Source of the DNA: Portunus trituberculatus
Taxonomy: Eukaryota; Arthropoda; Malacostraca; Decapoda; Portunidae
Length of the DNA: 64,000 bases
Reading direction: 5' to 3'
NCBI RefSeq assembly: GCF_017591435.1
Contig: NC_059279.1
Coordinates: 1,825,001 to 1,889,000 of the forward strand
The notes under the pieces were generated by a model. It made no database searches. It saw nothing but the letters and a program-made list of their open reading frames with translations, and was not told where the DNA came from. Made by a program: the position numbers and the translations under genes. Position 1 is the stretch's first letter, and the number at the start of each line of letters is the position of its first letter. Shown piece by piece: positions 37,301 to 52,300 of this stretch.

Positions 37301-40300
37301 TATTAAGAAGTCACTTTCAGCAAATTTGGGTTGTGGTAGATTTCAGCCACCTACTTTAAGATAGATAGATAAGTAAGCATTTTCAGAATCTCATTACTTA
37401 AGAGATAGAGAAGTTTGTAAATTAATCATTTTTGTGTTTTCTTCAGGACCAATGGCTGGTGGATGCCTCAGTAAATCTGAACCCCAAGCTGAGGCTGAGT
37501 CCCCGTAACCAGGTCATTGCACTGTACGCCATCACCAGGCTGGACATCTCCAACAACGCCCTCACAGAGCTGCCAGACATGATCTTCCAGCTGCCCAGCC
37601 TCAAGGTGGGTGTGGTGGTGGTGAGGTGCACCTGTCTGTATCTTCAGTGCTGTGTGTGTCATGGTGATAGCTTAATGAAGATCAGTATACATTAGATGAA
37701 TGGTACAAATGACTCCCTACTTGATGAAGCAGCCTACATATTTCATGTTACCATTAAACTTGAAATACAGCTTTAAGGAAAAGGAGTAACTTTAAACAGT
37801 TTTCATGCTCTGGTTTTATACTTGTAGAATATTTTACAGCACTGAGTAAAGAAGAAAATTGCAGTGTTGTATTTATGAAAATTTTTTTTCAGATTCTAAA
37901 TGCAGCCCAGAACAAGATAGAGAAGTTGCCTCCCTCCATTGGCCAGTTCATTGATGGCACTGTGACACTGCCCAGGAAAGGCTCAAAGAAAGAGCTGTTC
38001 CAAGGCCCTCTATCTGTCCTGGAGGAAGTGCACTTACAGGTGAGGAAGTGTAGAACCTGGTGACTAGCTATACATGTACTGCCATGGATTCTGGAAGACT
38101 ATAGACCTTTTTGTATATGTTTAAGAATTATACATTTTCTAATACTTTAGGAGCACTTTGGTTGTGAAAGGCTTATTACCTATTGGTTCATCTCATACAG
38201 TGTTTATGTAGTATTTTTTTTTTAATTGGTGTATGTATTATGAAGAATTCAGTGTGTACAGTCTTTAATACCTTGCCTGCTCCTTCAGGACAATCGGTTG
38301 GACAACTTGCCGGATGGAATTTTCACCCTGCCAGCTCTGCAGCTCCTGGATGTGTCCAACAACAAGCTGTCTTCTCTCCCCTACAAGATCTGGACTGCAC
38401 CAAAACTTAGGGAGCTCAATGTGTCCCTCAACCTGCTGCATGACCTTCCCGTGCGGCCTGAGGGTCACGGACACGACTCAGGTGGGTCATTGCTGTGGGG
38501 ATAAGTAAACGTCTGTAATTTAGCAGATAATGATGGCTATTGTTTTGTTGGTGGTTGGTGCCTCTGATCATATCCTGAAGATTGTAAATTAACAGTGATG
38601 ACTCAAAGTTTCCATTTAGGAGTATTGTCCTTGTACTATCCCAGACTAATGACATCCATCTGTGAAGAAGTAAGTTAATGTGTTACTGTGATTTTCCAGG
38701 AATTGGGTCAGATGCCATGAGTGAGGTCAGTGATGAGGACAGCATGTCATCCATGAGTGACCTTCACCTCAGTCTCCCTGACGACCTCACAGAAGAGTCT
38801 CCAGCTCGCCGGAAGACTCCTGACCCAAGGTAATTTTGCATTTTAAGGCCTTAGTTCTGTAGTGTTGCAGGGTCCAGGCCTTAGTTCTGTAGTGTTGCAT
38901 GGCACAGACAGCAAAGGCTAGGACACAGAATTATGTGTTCCATGCAGTTACAGTGTGTTGGTAATATCTTCATAGACTAGTTACATTAATTGCATTATTT
39001 CAGGTGATTAGTGTTTTTAATCAGTAGAATTCAGCTTTGAAATGATATATGCGATAATTTTCTGTATATATATCTCTTGTGAAATAAAGATCTTTAATCC
39101 TAATATATGTTCTTTTTCATTAAAGAATGGTTTCCTGTGCATTCATATGGCTATTACTGGTTATTCATTTTTACATTTTATCTAAGCTCTGAAATAGAGA
39201 TTAAGGAAATAATTATGAAGAGATAAAGTTGATGAAGAGTTGATGCTAAATCTTCACACTGGTGTCACTTTTGTTGAGGAGTCAGTTTTCCACCACCAGA
39301 GGAGTGCTGTCTTTGGGGAAACACGGCAATGTGGTGACTTGCTGCCGGCGGCGAGAGCTGAAGCATCACAGCCTGTGGTCAAGCACTGTGGAGATACAGG
39401 AGTCACTGATTGGGGTGAGGGAAACAGAGGAGGAAACTTTGTCCAATCTACAGTCCCTCAATCTGTCCCACAACTCCTTCATGTGCGTCCCCAACGGCCT
39501 GGCCTGCCTGGCCCTTTCCCTCAACCGTCTCAACCTCAGCTATAATAGGTGAATGACCGCGGGAATTTGTCTCTCTGAGAATCATGACTTCAAGATAGGC
39601 ATTAATTGCATAGAGGGATGTAGTGAGTGCTGAATGCTAATTGACTTTGCCAACATAAATCTAATTTAGCCAAGAAATGGATTGTAATGTAAGTATTAAG
39701 GCAGAATAGTTTGTTCAGTTTGTTAACATTGTTGTACTGTGAACAGACTAACAGAGATGGGCTCAGCAAGCAGCTACCCTGTGGGGTTGAAGCAGCTGGA
39801 CCTCTCCCACAATCGCATCCGAGCCTGGCCCACTGTTGCCCGTAGTGAGTCCCTGGAGAGCCTGGAGTCCACAGTCTCCTCCTGTTATGCCCTGGCTGAA
39901 ATTACTAAGAACAACAAATTCTTGTGTCCAGGTACTGAAATGCTGTCACCTCTTATGACACCATGTAGTACTTTGAATTTAAATATTGTGATCACTTACA
40001 AAATAGTTTGCCTACCATTCTAATAATAGTATAATGGAAAAGATTATGATTATGTCATGCATGAGAAAAATTTTGTTACATTCCACTGAATGATCACTAC
40101 AAAGAGACACTATTCCTCCTCCCCCCCTCATTTTTTCTAGTAGCTAGATCCAATAAATACCCCTCCTTTTCCTTTCCCCCATTTTACATATATGCAGGTC
40201 GCAAGTATAACCAGAACTTGAGTGTTGCCCGGGCTCGGGGAGGAACAAGCTCTCCTATGGGTACCTCCCCACCCCTGGCAGCTGCATCCACCGCCGCCAC

Positions 40301-43300
40301 ATGCGCCTGGAGTCGCTGCGCACCCTCATCCTGGCAGACAACAAGCTGACACGCCTCTCACTCTATCTGGATGACAGTGACTTCTCTCTTGTGACTGAAG
40401 TTGATGAAAATGAAGTGAGTGATGAGCCTGTCTTCAGATGCAGATGGATGGGAATGTCTTTTCATTGCATATTCTTATTCATATCACTTGTGTATGAAAA
40501 GAAAATTATTAATATAGAGGAAGATATAGCACTGACATGGAGGAGGAAGTAGGGAAAAGAGAGGTAAAAGTGTGGTATGACAGGTACAAAATACATAAAA
40601 GAGTGTAAACAAAGATGAATTAGAATATTATGAAGTGTGCAAAGTGAACCCCTAAAATGAAAAAGCTTCAGTCTTTAGTCTTATGTTCATTCCCTTAATT
40701 GAAAAGAGTTCTTATTGGATAATTAGAACAATGTAGCATTTAAACTATTGTCAATAAAGAGAAAGGCAAACACTGAATTATGTTGTGTTTCAGGCAAGCC
40801 CCGTCCGAACCAGCACTCCTCGAAAGTCTTGGTTACTCTTCCCCAACCTTTCAATGCTGGATGTGAGCAACAACCAGTTGCGGGACCTCCCCACCACCCT
40901 CCACGAGCTGACCAACCTCTCGGTGAGTTCACATCCAGCCATGAGTCAGCAGCGGTCACCGTGTGTATTCACTTATGTCCATTTTTACAGGATTGCATCA
41001 AGGTCATAATATTCCATCTTCTCAGGCCAGATTATTAATTTTTTTGTTTAGATTTTTGTTTATAGTTTTTCCAGAACACTCACTGATTTACTACTGTATT
41101 TAGAAAGCTGTTTCTTCAAATCGTTATCACTTGTTCTCCTGTTAATGTTGGGTTGTATACATGTATGTCAGGATTTCCTTTATGTATTAGGTTTTGAGCC
41201 TCAAAAGTCTAAATTCTCTTCCTGGTCATTGTTTATTGTGGGGGAGAGTGAGTGAGCAGTGATGGTGTGTTGGCAGGTCCTGAACATATCCGGCAACGAC
41301 GACATCACAGAGCTGCCTCCGGAGATGGGTCTGCTCTCTCGCTTGTGGAACCTCAACACTCGAGGCTGTTCCCTGCAGGAGCCACTCAAGTCCATGATTG
41401 AAAGCAAGAAATATAAAACCATGGATGTCATAGGTTACTTGAAGGTTAGTGTATAACATAAAACTACAAAGTTGATTTCAGATGTTGATCCCTTTTATTG
41501 CCATTAAGATTACTTTTAAGTATACTGCAGCTGAATCAGAAGTAATAACTTGAATCTCTACAGAGCATATTGGAGGATGCCAGACCCTATGCAAGAATGA
41601 AACTGATGATAGTGGGTGTCCAAGGCATCGGGAAGACATCCCTCCTGGAGCAGCTACGGCAGGAAGGAACGGGCTCTTACAGGAAAAAGCCAGTGGAGGT
41701 GAGAGTGACATGACACCTTGCTTTCACCTGTCATGTACAGTATTGTGTAAATGCATGTATTGAGTTGATTGTAATTCTGCTGTGAATGGATCACATACTC
41801 TCTGACAAATAAGTATGGGAAATATATGGGGGGAAGTTATGAATATTCTCACTTGCCAGCTGACTGTCTCTTGATGATATTTTAGTGTTAGCAGTTTTAA
41901 GGACTGCATGATTATCCTGCCTTCCTACATTGCCTTAAGCCTATGATACTGTGTCCATTGCTACATTGTTGTGTATTGTTGTGTCAGCACTGGGCCAAGA
42001 GGATGGGCAACAAGAACATCAACACCCGCACCTCCCGAGGCACCAGCATGTCAACCGTTGGTGTGGACATTGGGGACTGGATATTTGAGAAGAAAATAAG
42101 AGGCCACAGCAATTATGGTCCTGTTGTGTTCAGGTGTGTGCCAACAGATGTACAGGTTCTTGTTTGCTTGTAGATTGTAATATAATTTGCTTTCAAGATC
42201 TGAAATAGAATATGGTTTGAGAAAAAAAATTAATTAATGTTTAAGACACTGTCATCTATGATAATATTTGTAAAATTTTTAAGTTGAGGGTTAATATAAA
42301 CAAACCCAGAAGCAATGATACTAAAATGGATGATTTGTAGAATGTCATTTGATCGTAATTAATGCAGCAATCACAAATAAAAAGTATTAAGTAGAGAGAT
42401 TACTGCATTTAAGAATCCTTGGAATATTTATAATAAAAGAGGTGCATCATGCTACTCTTGAGAACTGTAAAGGTAACTGATATTTGTAGATATGAGTCTT
42501 TGTCTATAGTGATGGTGTTGTTTCACAGGACTTGGGACTTTGGGGGGCAGAAGGAGTACTATGCCACACACCAGTACTTCCTGTCCAAGCGCTCCCTCTA
42601 CCTGGTGGTGTGGAAGATCAGTGATGGGGAGCGAGGGGTGGCCGAGATCCTGCAGTGGCTCGTCAACATCCAGGTGACTGATACTTTGTTTCTACTTATG
42701 GATTTACTGCATTTAAAATCTTACTTATAATAAAACAAAAAATATAATAATGGCAGCATGTTATTGTATGCATTTTCATTTGCTGCTGGTTAGATCACAT
42801 TATGAGACTTCCCACCCCATTGCTGTATAGGAAAATGAAAATTATTAGCATACAAGTGAAGGAAATGGTAACTAATAAGAATGTACATTGTTCCCTGATA
42901 AATAGTTCATTATTGTCATTATCCCTCCCGCAGGCCCGAGCTCCCAACTCTCCAGTGCTCATTGTGGGGACTCACTATGACCTGGTGAAGGAGAAGTTCC
43001 CTCCGTCCTGGAGTGAAGACTTGCAGCAGATGATCCGTGACAAGTTCATCAACGTGATAGACGCCGACAAGTTGGGTCTTCCAAGAGTCCTGGACACCAT
43101 AGAGGTACAGGACAAGGAGGAGTCCGTGATGTTTGCTATGATGTGGTGCTGCTCTCCTGCTATAATCACACATTCTTTTTACTAGATTTTTCTAGGGTAA
43201 CTTCTTGTTCTGTATTTGTGATGGTCCTTTTGTTTTTTTCAGGTGAGCTGCAAGACGAGGCATAACGTCAAGCTTCTCTGCAACTTGATATATGACACTG

Positions 43301-46300
43301 TGTTCTGCCTCAAAACACCAGGTAAGTGTAGTTGATGTCACTTTTTTGCATTTGAAAATAGTTAGATTTTAATTTTCCAAAGCATTTCTATGTTAGTAAC
43401 GTATAGATCACCTTTTGTCTTTTTTATGCTTTTAAAAACTTGATTATTCAGATTGGAGCATGATGGGAATTAACACACATTTTACCTCCTTACAGGGAGC
43501 AAAGAACGGCTCCTGGAGCAAAGGATCCCTGCTTCCTACCTGGCCCTGGAGGACGTGATAGGCGTGCTGGCCCTGGAGCGGCGGGTGCAGGGCCGTGACC
43601 CGGTGCTGACAGCAGACAAGTACCAGACCTTGGTGACCCAGGAGATGTCCAGCCGAGGTCACCGCCCCTTCAGGGATGTGGCGGAGCTCAACCAGGCCAC
43701 CACCTTCCTGCATGAGAATGGTGAGAAAGGGGGTGGCTGTCCTGCTAAAATAATACTCTCATACATTTTATACTTTATCTATTCAGGCTATTTCTCAAAA
43801 GTCATGTGTTGGAAAATATATATAGAAAACATGCAAACAAGACAGGATACAGAAGAAGAAAACTTAATTCTTGCTTGTTTTCTTATATCATGTCTATAAA
43901 AGTCCAGAAATTCATGAAAAGTAAATAAAGGAAGGAAATAATTTATAAAGTATATAATGACATGAGAAGTGTTGAGCTGAGTAAGTTGGTGTGTTGCAGG
44001 TGTGATGCTGCACTATGAGGATGCCACCCTCAAGGACCTGTACTTCCTGGACCCCCAGTGGCTCTGTGATATGCTGGCCCACGTGGTCACCATCAGGGAG
44101 ATCAACCCTTTCGCTAGGAATGGTGAGAGTGAGAGAGAGAGAGAGAGTTTATGTTTATCCTACTGTAGTATGTATAGCTCATGCACAAGAGGGAAAGATA
44201 GTGTAATAAATATAGTTTATGTCAAGTCTAATCTAATTATGTTTTAATGCAATATAACTCCAAACTTATATGTATTCATTGTTCATGATTATGTAGTACT
44301 TGACCTACTTTTCTTGTACTGATTGCCAGATTGCCATTGTCTGAGTGCTCTTCTAAATCTATTCTATTTTGCCAGAAGAGTCAGTTGTGTCAAGGTCAAG
44401 TCCCAGAATAGCAGATCATAAACACAGCTGATTCTTTCCTCAGGCATTATGAAGCTGGATGACCTCAAGCATGTGTTCAAGTCCTCAACGTGTGCCCCAA
44501 TGGATGCCAAGTCTTATATAGTGAATCTCCTCAACAAGTTTGAAGTGGCATTGACATGGGACAACAGGACACTGCTCATTCCTTCCCTGCTGCCCGCAGA
44601 GGAACAGCTGCGTAGTGGCCTGCCTGGGACGGATGTCAGGGTATGGATGTTCACTCATTCAGATTCTGCTAGGATTATCCCTTTGATTGCCTGTGATTGT
44701 GTGATATTTGTTGCTTTATATGGATAACTGTAATTGCTTTGGTTGAATAAGAACATGACTACAGCTAGTGAAAGGTTTGTAATACTAGATCACTCCTCGT
44801 GTTGTCAGTGGTGACTTTGGTTATTATGCTATAAATTTTGCAGTAAACAGTTCCTTGAAGTTTGAGGAGAGAATATAGCTCTCTTATAGATAGTTTCCTG
44901 TAGCTGGTTTATTTGAACTTATTTTTCATGACCTACTTACTTGAACAGCAAATGCTTCAAGTGATAGTTGATTAGACCTAATGTCACCTTATTTTCTTTA
45001 TTCTGCTATTAGTTAAGTGTGCATTGTCCTCTGTTGTGATGAGTGAACTAACGCACACCTTGCCTGCCCCACAGATTCCTGTACGCTCAAGGGGCTGGGC
45101 CATCAGAAACAAGAAGTTCTCTACCTCCACTGGATCTACTATAGTGGGGAACTCCTCCTTCTACATGAGCAGCACTGAGGAACGCAAACCTCGGCCACTC
45201 TCCTCGCACGGCCTCACCACAGAAGCCATAGGTATTTACTCCATGATTTTCTCAGTACTGTGAACTCTATATAGATTTACACTTCCAAATTATTTTTCAC
45301 ATCAATTTTCTATGTAAGACTATCATGTTTCAGAATTCAATGTCAGGTATATGCTGTGTATTTGATAAGCACTGCTCATGGTTTATCAAAAGAGGGTAGT
45401 GTGAATATTACAAAGTATTTATTTACTTTTGCAGGAAGTCCCAAGAAGGAAGGTGCTGATGGCAGTCCTGCAGTATGTCCTGAGCCGCCAGCAGTCCAGG
45501 TCACCCACCGCTCTGCCCCTCACGCCGCCATTCGCCGCCTCCTCCTCATGTCATACTTCCCCTCTGGATTCTGGTCTCGGCTGATCACCCGCATTCTTGC
45601 AGACGACGCTGTGGTGGACATTGTCAGGAACTACTTTGTCATGCCACGAGAGGTAACCACTTCACTTCCTCATTGTTTTGCTCCTCACCTCTGCTCTTTT
45701 CTTCAAGTCCTCGATGCTGATTAAAGTGAAGACTCCTCATTTCTTACTTGTATAATGTTTGATTTATTGTAGATCGAGTAAATGTCCAAGAGTCTTTTGA
45801 GGAACATGCATCCATTAGTTAAGTAAGGTTGTGTGTGTCCATTATTTGATGAGATTGCAGTAATAGTAAGTTGATGAAGATGTCTATATGACAACACTTG
45901 GCCTTACAGGTGTTGAATGACCGAGGGCTGTCGTCAGTGCTGGGAGGGCAGGCAGAATGGATGTGCTGGCAGACAGGTATGGAGCTGCACTACGCCCACA
46001 CCACACTCTTCCGCATGAGAGAAGTGCTGCCCTTCTCACATGGCATCCACCACATGCCTCATGGACATGGGGGCCACCCACCTGGCTCCTCACAGCCCAC
46101 CACACAAGCCAACCACCTGTATTATGACTACAAGAGCATGCGTTTCCTCGTCCGCCAGGAGGGAATGTGGTCAGATGTAGAGGTATGGGGGTGGGACTTT
46201 TTGGAGGCTGTATGCAAAGCTATGAATGACAAGCATTACTGGATATTGCTTTATATATGTAGATCATTAATGAGATTATCTATGATTCATATTGTGAGGG

Positions 46301-49300
46301 AATCATCTGATGAGCTTTGGGATATTTACCTTTTTTTTTCAGTCTTAGATCTAAGAAGTGTTATTTATTAATTTTATGTACAGCTTCAGCGTCACGGCAC
46401 TGATGAGTCGATGATTTTTTATGGAAACCTCTCTACAGGTGAACAACTCAGCTGTTTTAGAGATTTGCCTTCCCAATGAAGCTGTGGTGATCAAGAGACC
46501 TTTCCAAGACAAGGAGGTGGCCAACCCTGCAGCAGACATCCTTGCCAATGGCATCCAGAGTGTGGTGCTGGACCCGGCGCCGGAGTGCGTGGCCAAGCTG
46601 CTCTCCCTGGCCGTGGACCATATAGACACTCTGCTGGAGGACTGGTGGGTCACATACTCACTCCTGACAATTTAGTTAATTTTTTAATTTTTCATTTATG
46701 AAAGTAAATGTTGTACAGATCTTTATAAGAAATTTCGAAAATAATGTAATAATGTAAATAACTGAAATTAAATGAGTGTTTGTAAGTCTTGCTAAGGGAG
46801 ATGACTTAACAAGCACATCAGTGATGCCTCATGCCCCTGGAATCTAGGGGTCAGCTTGGCAGATCAACAACACTGATCTCATTGCTGTAACACTGATTTG
46901 TCTTCCTCCCCAAGGTATCCTACACTGGGCACACGCTTTGTTCACACCAGTGAAGGAAAGTTCCTAGTGACCCGCCTGGTGCCTTGTCCCGTGTGTCTGG
47001 AGTGCCACGGGCAGCATGAGGGGCCGGGCAACCACCCCCAGGCCCGGCACCTCCCTGACAACTGGGGCTCCTTTGTTGAGATGAACCCCCTGTACTGCTC
47101 CATGACAGCCTCTCAGATCTCCCAGGTGAGCCACACCACCCAGTGATGAGGGGTCAGACGGAAGCCTGTCTGTTCACTTGTCTATGTGGGGCAGACAAAC
47201 AAACAAACAAACATGCCTATTAGTGTTTCATTGATGTTGCTGGGAAGCATGTTGCTGCATCAGTAGCTTTCCTTTGCTTCTCTCACTTTGGCAACATTCT
47301 AATGAGTGGTGGCTCTCCTTAGATGAACAGAAGTGATTACAAGCCTCAGTAAACTCTTGGATGTTAATTCTTTAACATTCTATGTAAAGAAAACCAATGC
47401 CTTATCAGAATTATACAGTATTTCACCAGCTTTGCCAACTGCTTCTTTGCTCTGTGTATATTCACACAACAAAGCATCTGCTACTTTGTCTCTCATGAAA
47501 AGATCCTTTATCTATTCAACTAACTAAGTGTATCTAACAAACTTTGAACTTAATGGACTAACAAGCTTTGAACTTAATGGACTAACATGCATGGCACCCC
47601 ACCAGGACCTGACTGCATCCCACAGCTCCTCTCTTGAGCGCTCACTCCTCACTAACAGTCTCCTGGGAAGTCTGGCTCCGTCCCAGCAGGTAAAGCAGAC
47701 CACACTGAAGCCCTTCAAGCAGGTGGTGGGGCTGAGTGTTACTAGAGGAGAGTGAAATGGTGTTAAGGTTCAGGGGATGGTGAAAAATGGACAACAACGT
47801 GGGTTTATTGGTGCCAGGTATTTAAAGTAATTTCAGCAGATAAGAGTTACTATAAAAATTTGACAAGTACATGATATTTGTACATTAGGATGACACAGAA
47901 ACAAATAAATGTGGTAATTTATTCCATTTACTTAGTGATAATTTAGGAGAAAGATTTAACTGAAAATAAGTTTTTTGGATTATTACATAGTGTTATAGAT
48001 TGGGTGAATGACACTCGCTGGGGCTTTGGTACATAGGGAAAGCATGTTCTACACTTGTGGAGGTTAAATTTAAGGTTTGTGTGACAGGTTGGGCATGTGT
48101 AAAAAGACTGGGTCTGTCATTTGTGGAGTATGTTTTATAATGGGTGAATGTAAGAAGCTTGTGTTGTGGTGATGAAGTGGCTAAAAGGCACCTAAGCTTT
48201 GGCTGCATGTGAGGGATCTCATGCCATACTTCCTCACATCTCAGGGCCATCCTGCAACAATGCCCTTTGGTAATGTGGCTTCATCACAACCTGGGGGCTG
48301 CAACTCTTCCTCGTCCACCCCTGCTGGAGGGGGTGGGGGTGTCTCCCCGGCTGGTGCTGCAGCAGGTGCTGGAGGCAACATGTCGCCTCAGCTGCCAAGG
48401 CGTAGCTGGGGGTCCCGGGAGTCCTACACCTCAGATGGGGACAGCGGTGTTGGGGCCGAGTCCACCACCTCCAGGTGAGTTCCTCCCCACCTGGCCGTGG
48501 TCACCTTGGGAATGGCTGTTGTTGCACTGCATGCAGGGATGGCACTTGTTTCTGTTTGAAATTGTTATCATCAATCTCTATAAAGTATGAAGAGTAGTTG
48601 AAAGTTCTCTCTTCTTGTTTTGACAATATGAGTTAATCTATTTCTTTATTGTTTTGTTTAGCCTACAAGGACCAATATTCATAAGGTCAGCACAGCATGA
48701 AATATTGTAAATGTTTTTCAAACAGCACCTATTCTTAGAAGTAATGCAGTTTCAAAGTCTTCCTTAGATTCTTCCACAAAACTTTTTGTATCTGATTTAG
48801 GTGTAGATATTCTTTTGACTTAGACTTGTGCTGACTAGCATCTTATGCACTGCATGCTACCAAATATTTCAAGAACCCTTAGGGCTTGAATCATATTTTT
48901 CACTTCTTCATAGAAAATAATGCAAGTACAAAGTAAGAAATCTGTATTTGTTTACATTATCACTGGTACAAGGTAAAGGGTTTATTTTGCTACACCAAGC
49001 ATTTTCCGCATAGCACAAGGCAAAGTCAAAGGCTTCTTCTCATCGCTGCCTCACCTGCCCTATCCAGTCGCAAGGCGTCGGCGGAGGGGCGTCCAGACCT
49101 AGACAACAGTGCCAACAACGAAGGTGAAAGTACCGGCGCCCAGGAGGTGACACCGGTGGTCTACTCCTTCATGGTGGAGGAGTGTATCCTGGCTGCCTAC
49201 ACCGCCCGCTCCGTGCCGTGCCCACTCCACGCTGACTTGCTCCTGGCACAGATTGCTCCTGATACCGTATGTGGCTCTGTTTCTTGCCTCCAGCTCTTCT

Positions 49301-52300
49301 TATATGTTATAGTGATACATAACGTGCAGCACTGTCAACATAACTAATGAGATTACTCCAGCCATCAAACCATGCTGTTTGAGTGACTTTCTTCTTATGT
49401 CCATTTCTAAATCATTATGCTTCAACTCATTGTTTTAATTACCAAACTTATCCCTTTCACTGCAATATTCAACTATTCATACTACTACTAAAATCAATGT
49501 TTGGATTCTTTATAATCATCTACAAGAAAGAGAGCGATAAAAGGAATATGTTTTGCAATTTTTAGGTAGTGCAATGTTTGGAAGTGGCTGTAGAACAAAA
49601 AATAAGACATCTCAGAGTGGTTAGTCATTAAGAAAAGATGCAACAAATAGCAGTGAAAGGCTTAAGGATGTTATCTACATACACCTCAACATGTTTTATT
49701 CTGAGTCTTGGCTATGGTACAGGTGTTCCTGGATCTTGGTGACCGGTACTTGGTGCGGCCAGAGGTCATCAAACAAGGAAAGCTGCTTGGGCGTGGTGGC
49801 TTTGGGTTCGTCTTCCAGGGCTCGTGTCGCAACCGTCTCAATGGAGGACCAATGGACGTGGCCCTCAAGATGCTGCAGCCTGTCGACCCGGGACCCAATG
49901 CCCGGCAGAGTGCCATTGTAGCCTTCAAGGTAAGTGTTGCCCCTGTGGATGCAGATATAAGCTGGTAAAAATACATCTAATGGACCAGAGAAAAGTATTG
50001 TAAGTCAAGAAGCGATGTTAGAAAATTAATAAAGATGAGTAAATTAACATATTAGTGGAGAATTGATTAGTTTGTTCCATATTATTTACTTAAGAATTTC
50101 ATTGCAGTTTTTTTTTCAGCCAAATCTTTAAGAAATAAAGAGACATTATGAGTACCAGGGTGTTGTGAATGTAGGGTGTGGCCATTTCTTTTCATGTGTT
50201 TGATTACTGAAGATAGAAAAGAATAATAGAGATTCTTTGTTCTAATTTTATTGGATCAAATGATTTGTTATTGAGATCTTGAGTTAGTTCTGCTTTCCAG
50301 GTAAACTTGAAGAAAAAAAATATATTATAGTTATCAAGTAAAAATAGACAAAAATTTAGCCTTGAAAATATCTTCCAGGCTGCCCAGAGCAAGTGGGAGA
50401 GAGACCCCCTACAGTATGCCTGCAAAGCTTACTGCTCCGCCAGACAGGAGGTCAACATTCTGCTCTCCTTACGGCACCAACACATAGTGCCGCTGGTTGG
50501 GGTGTGTCCTCGCCCGCTGGCTCTGGTCCTGGAGCTGGCACCTCAGGGAGCGCTGGACCAGTGCCTCAAACACTACCAGCGGTCTGGCGGCAGACTGTCC
50601 CTCCCCACACTGCAGGCTGTGGTGCTGCAGGTCAGACATTGAGCAGGATACTGTATTAGCAAAATCTTGTATCAGTGTTGCATTTTAGCATCCACATTCT
50701 GCAAGTAGAAATGTCAGTTGTTCGTCAAGAGTTGTAGTTGCAAGGTGGATAACTTTACATATTCTTGAGAAAAATTACTGATAAAATTCAAGGATTTCCA
50801 AATACTCTGTTAAGTTCAGAAAAATGTTCATGTCCATCAGTCCTATCAAATTCCATCCTCCCCCACAGGTGGCCAAAGCCCTGGAGTACCTGCACGGCCA
50901 ACATATTATCTACCGAGACCTGAAGAGTGAGAACGTGCTAGTGTGGGAGCTGCCACCGCCCTTCCACCACCAGCCTCACCCTCGGGTGGATGTTCGCCTG
51001 GCAGACTATGGTAGGTGGCCAGTTTGTCTTGCTAAGAGAGCAGATTGGTGTCTTTTAACTAAAGTATAATATTGAAAGACAAAGTAACAAATGGAGTAAT
51101 GAATCAGCAAAATCTTTATAATGCCTTTAGTTTTCCATTTGCTCATTAAAATAATTTAGGATTAGTTGCATTAGCATTTAACAACTTATGGATTAAGACT
51201 ACTACTAACAGCATTCTTTGTTGTCAAAGAACATACAGACATGACAGCTTGTATTTTGTTTCTGTCTATGATGTCTTAACAAAACCAATGGTGGCTCCAG
51301 GCATCAGCCGGGCCAGCTTACCCACAGGCACCAAGGGCTTCGGAGGCACGGAGGGCTTCATGGCGCCGGAGATGATGAGACACAATGGGGAGGAAGAATA
51401 CACAGAAAAGGTAAAAATGTGCCTCAGACTTATAGTATTAAGCACATTTTCCAAAATAATATCGTCATGTAGAAAATTGTAGTGCTTATTCAAAATGTCA
51501 TAGAGGTGAATGTTTCTTGTAGATCATGAATAGAAAGGAAAAGATTACACAATAATTTGACCCTTAGATTTTATTATGTAAAGTCAAGGTTAGTATAAAA
51601 GAGGAGAACTAGGGTTATTTGAGTAAATACACACAGTTATGCATGTAGTATACAGTGTTTGTATTACAGGTGGACTGCTTCTCCTTTGGGATGTTTATGT
51701 ATGAGCTGCTCACGACACACCAGCCGTACGAACACTGTGATAATGTGAAGGAACACGTATTGGAGGGAGGACGCCCAGCACTCACACACAGGGTAACAAC
51801 ACACTGTCTACTCTCTCTTTTTCCTTCTCTAAGTACAAGTTGAGATTATTTATTTGTACAGCTGTAAATAAGCCAGCTAGCTCATCAGTTAGTCAGTGAG
51901 TCAGGTGGCCTCTTGAATGACGTACGTGTGTGTGTGTGTGTTGACAGGAAACAGAGTACCCAGTGTATGTGCTGGACTTGATGGTGATGTGTTGGTCGCA
52001 GCAGCCAAGGTTCAGACCCTCAGCCTCACAGATTGTCTCCATCGCCTCGGCTCCGGAGTTCACTCACCTGCTGGACGTGGCCTCTCTTGACCACTCCCTC
52101 AACATTATTGATGCCATCAGGGTGCCTCCAACCTACGTCAAGGATGAAGGTGAGTGTGTTGCCGTCTTCCTTCAGTGTTGCCTTCACTTGTTTTAAACTC
52201 CATCTGTAATTCATGGTTTTAATTTTTCCAGGAAGCTTACCGACAGTTGATGACTTTTTACTATTTCTACTCTCATTGGTAGATATTAATTAGTGCCACA

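Noticed and set aside
39262..39299. An earlier start for LRRK exon 14 at an upstream AG (GTCAG near 39,284)
   Set aside because: It would be phase 0 and does not fit the phase-2 donor of exon 13; the AG at 39,298-39,299 fits.
40198..40414. Frameshift or pseudogene in the LRR region
   Set aside because: The apparent frame break disappears when the second AG (40,213-40,214) is used as acceptor; all other exons keep phase.
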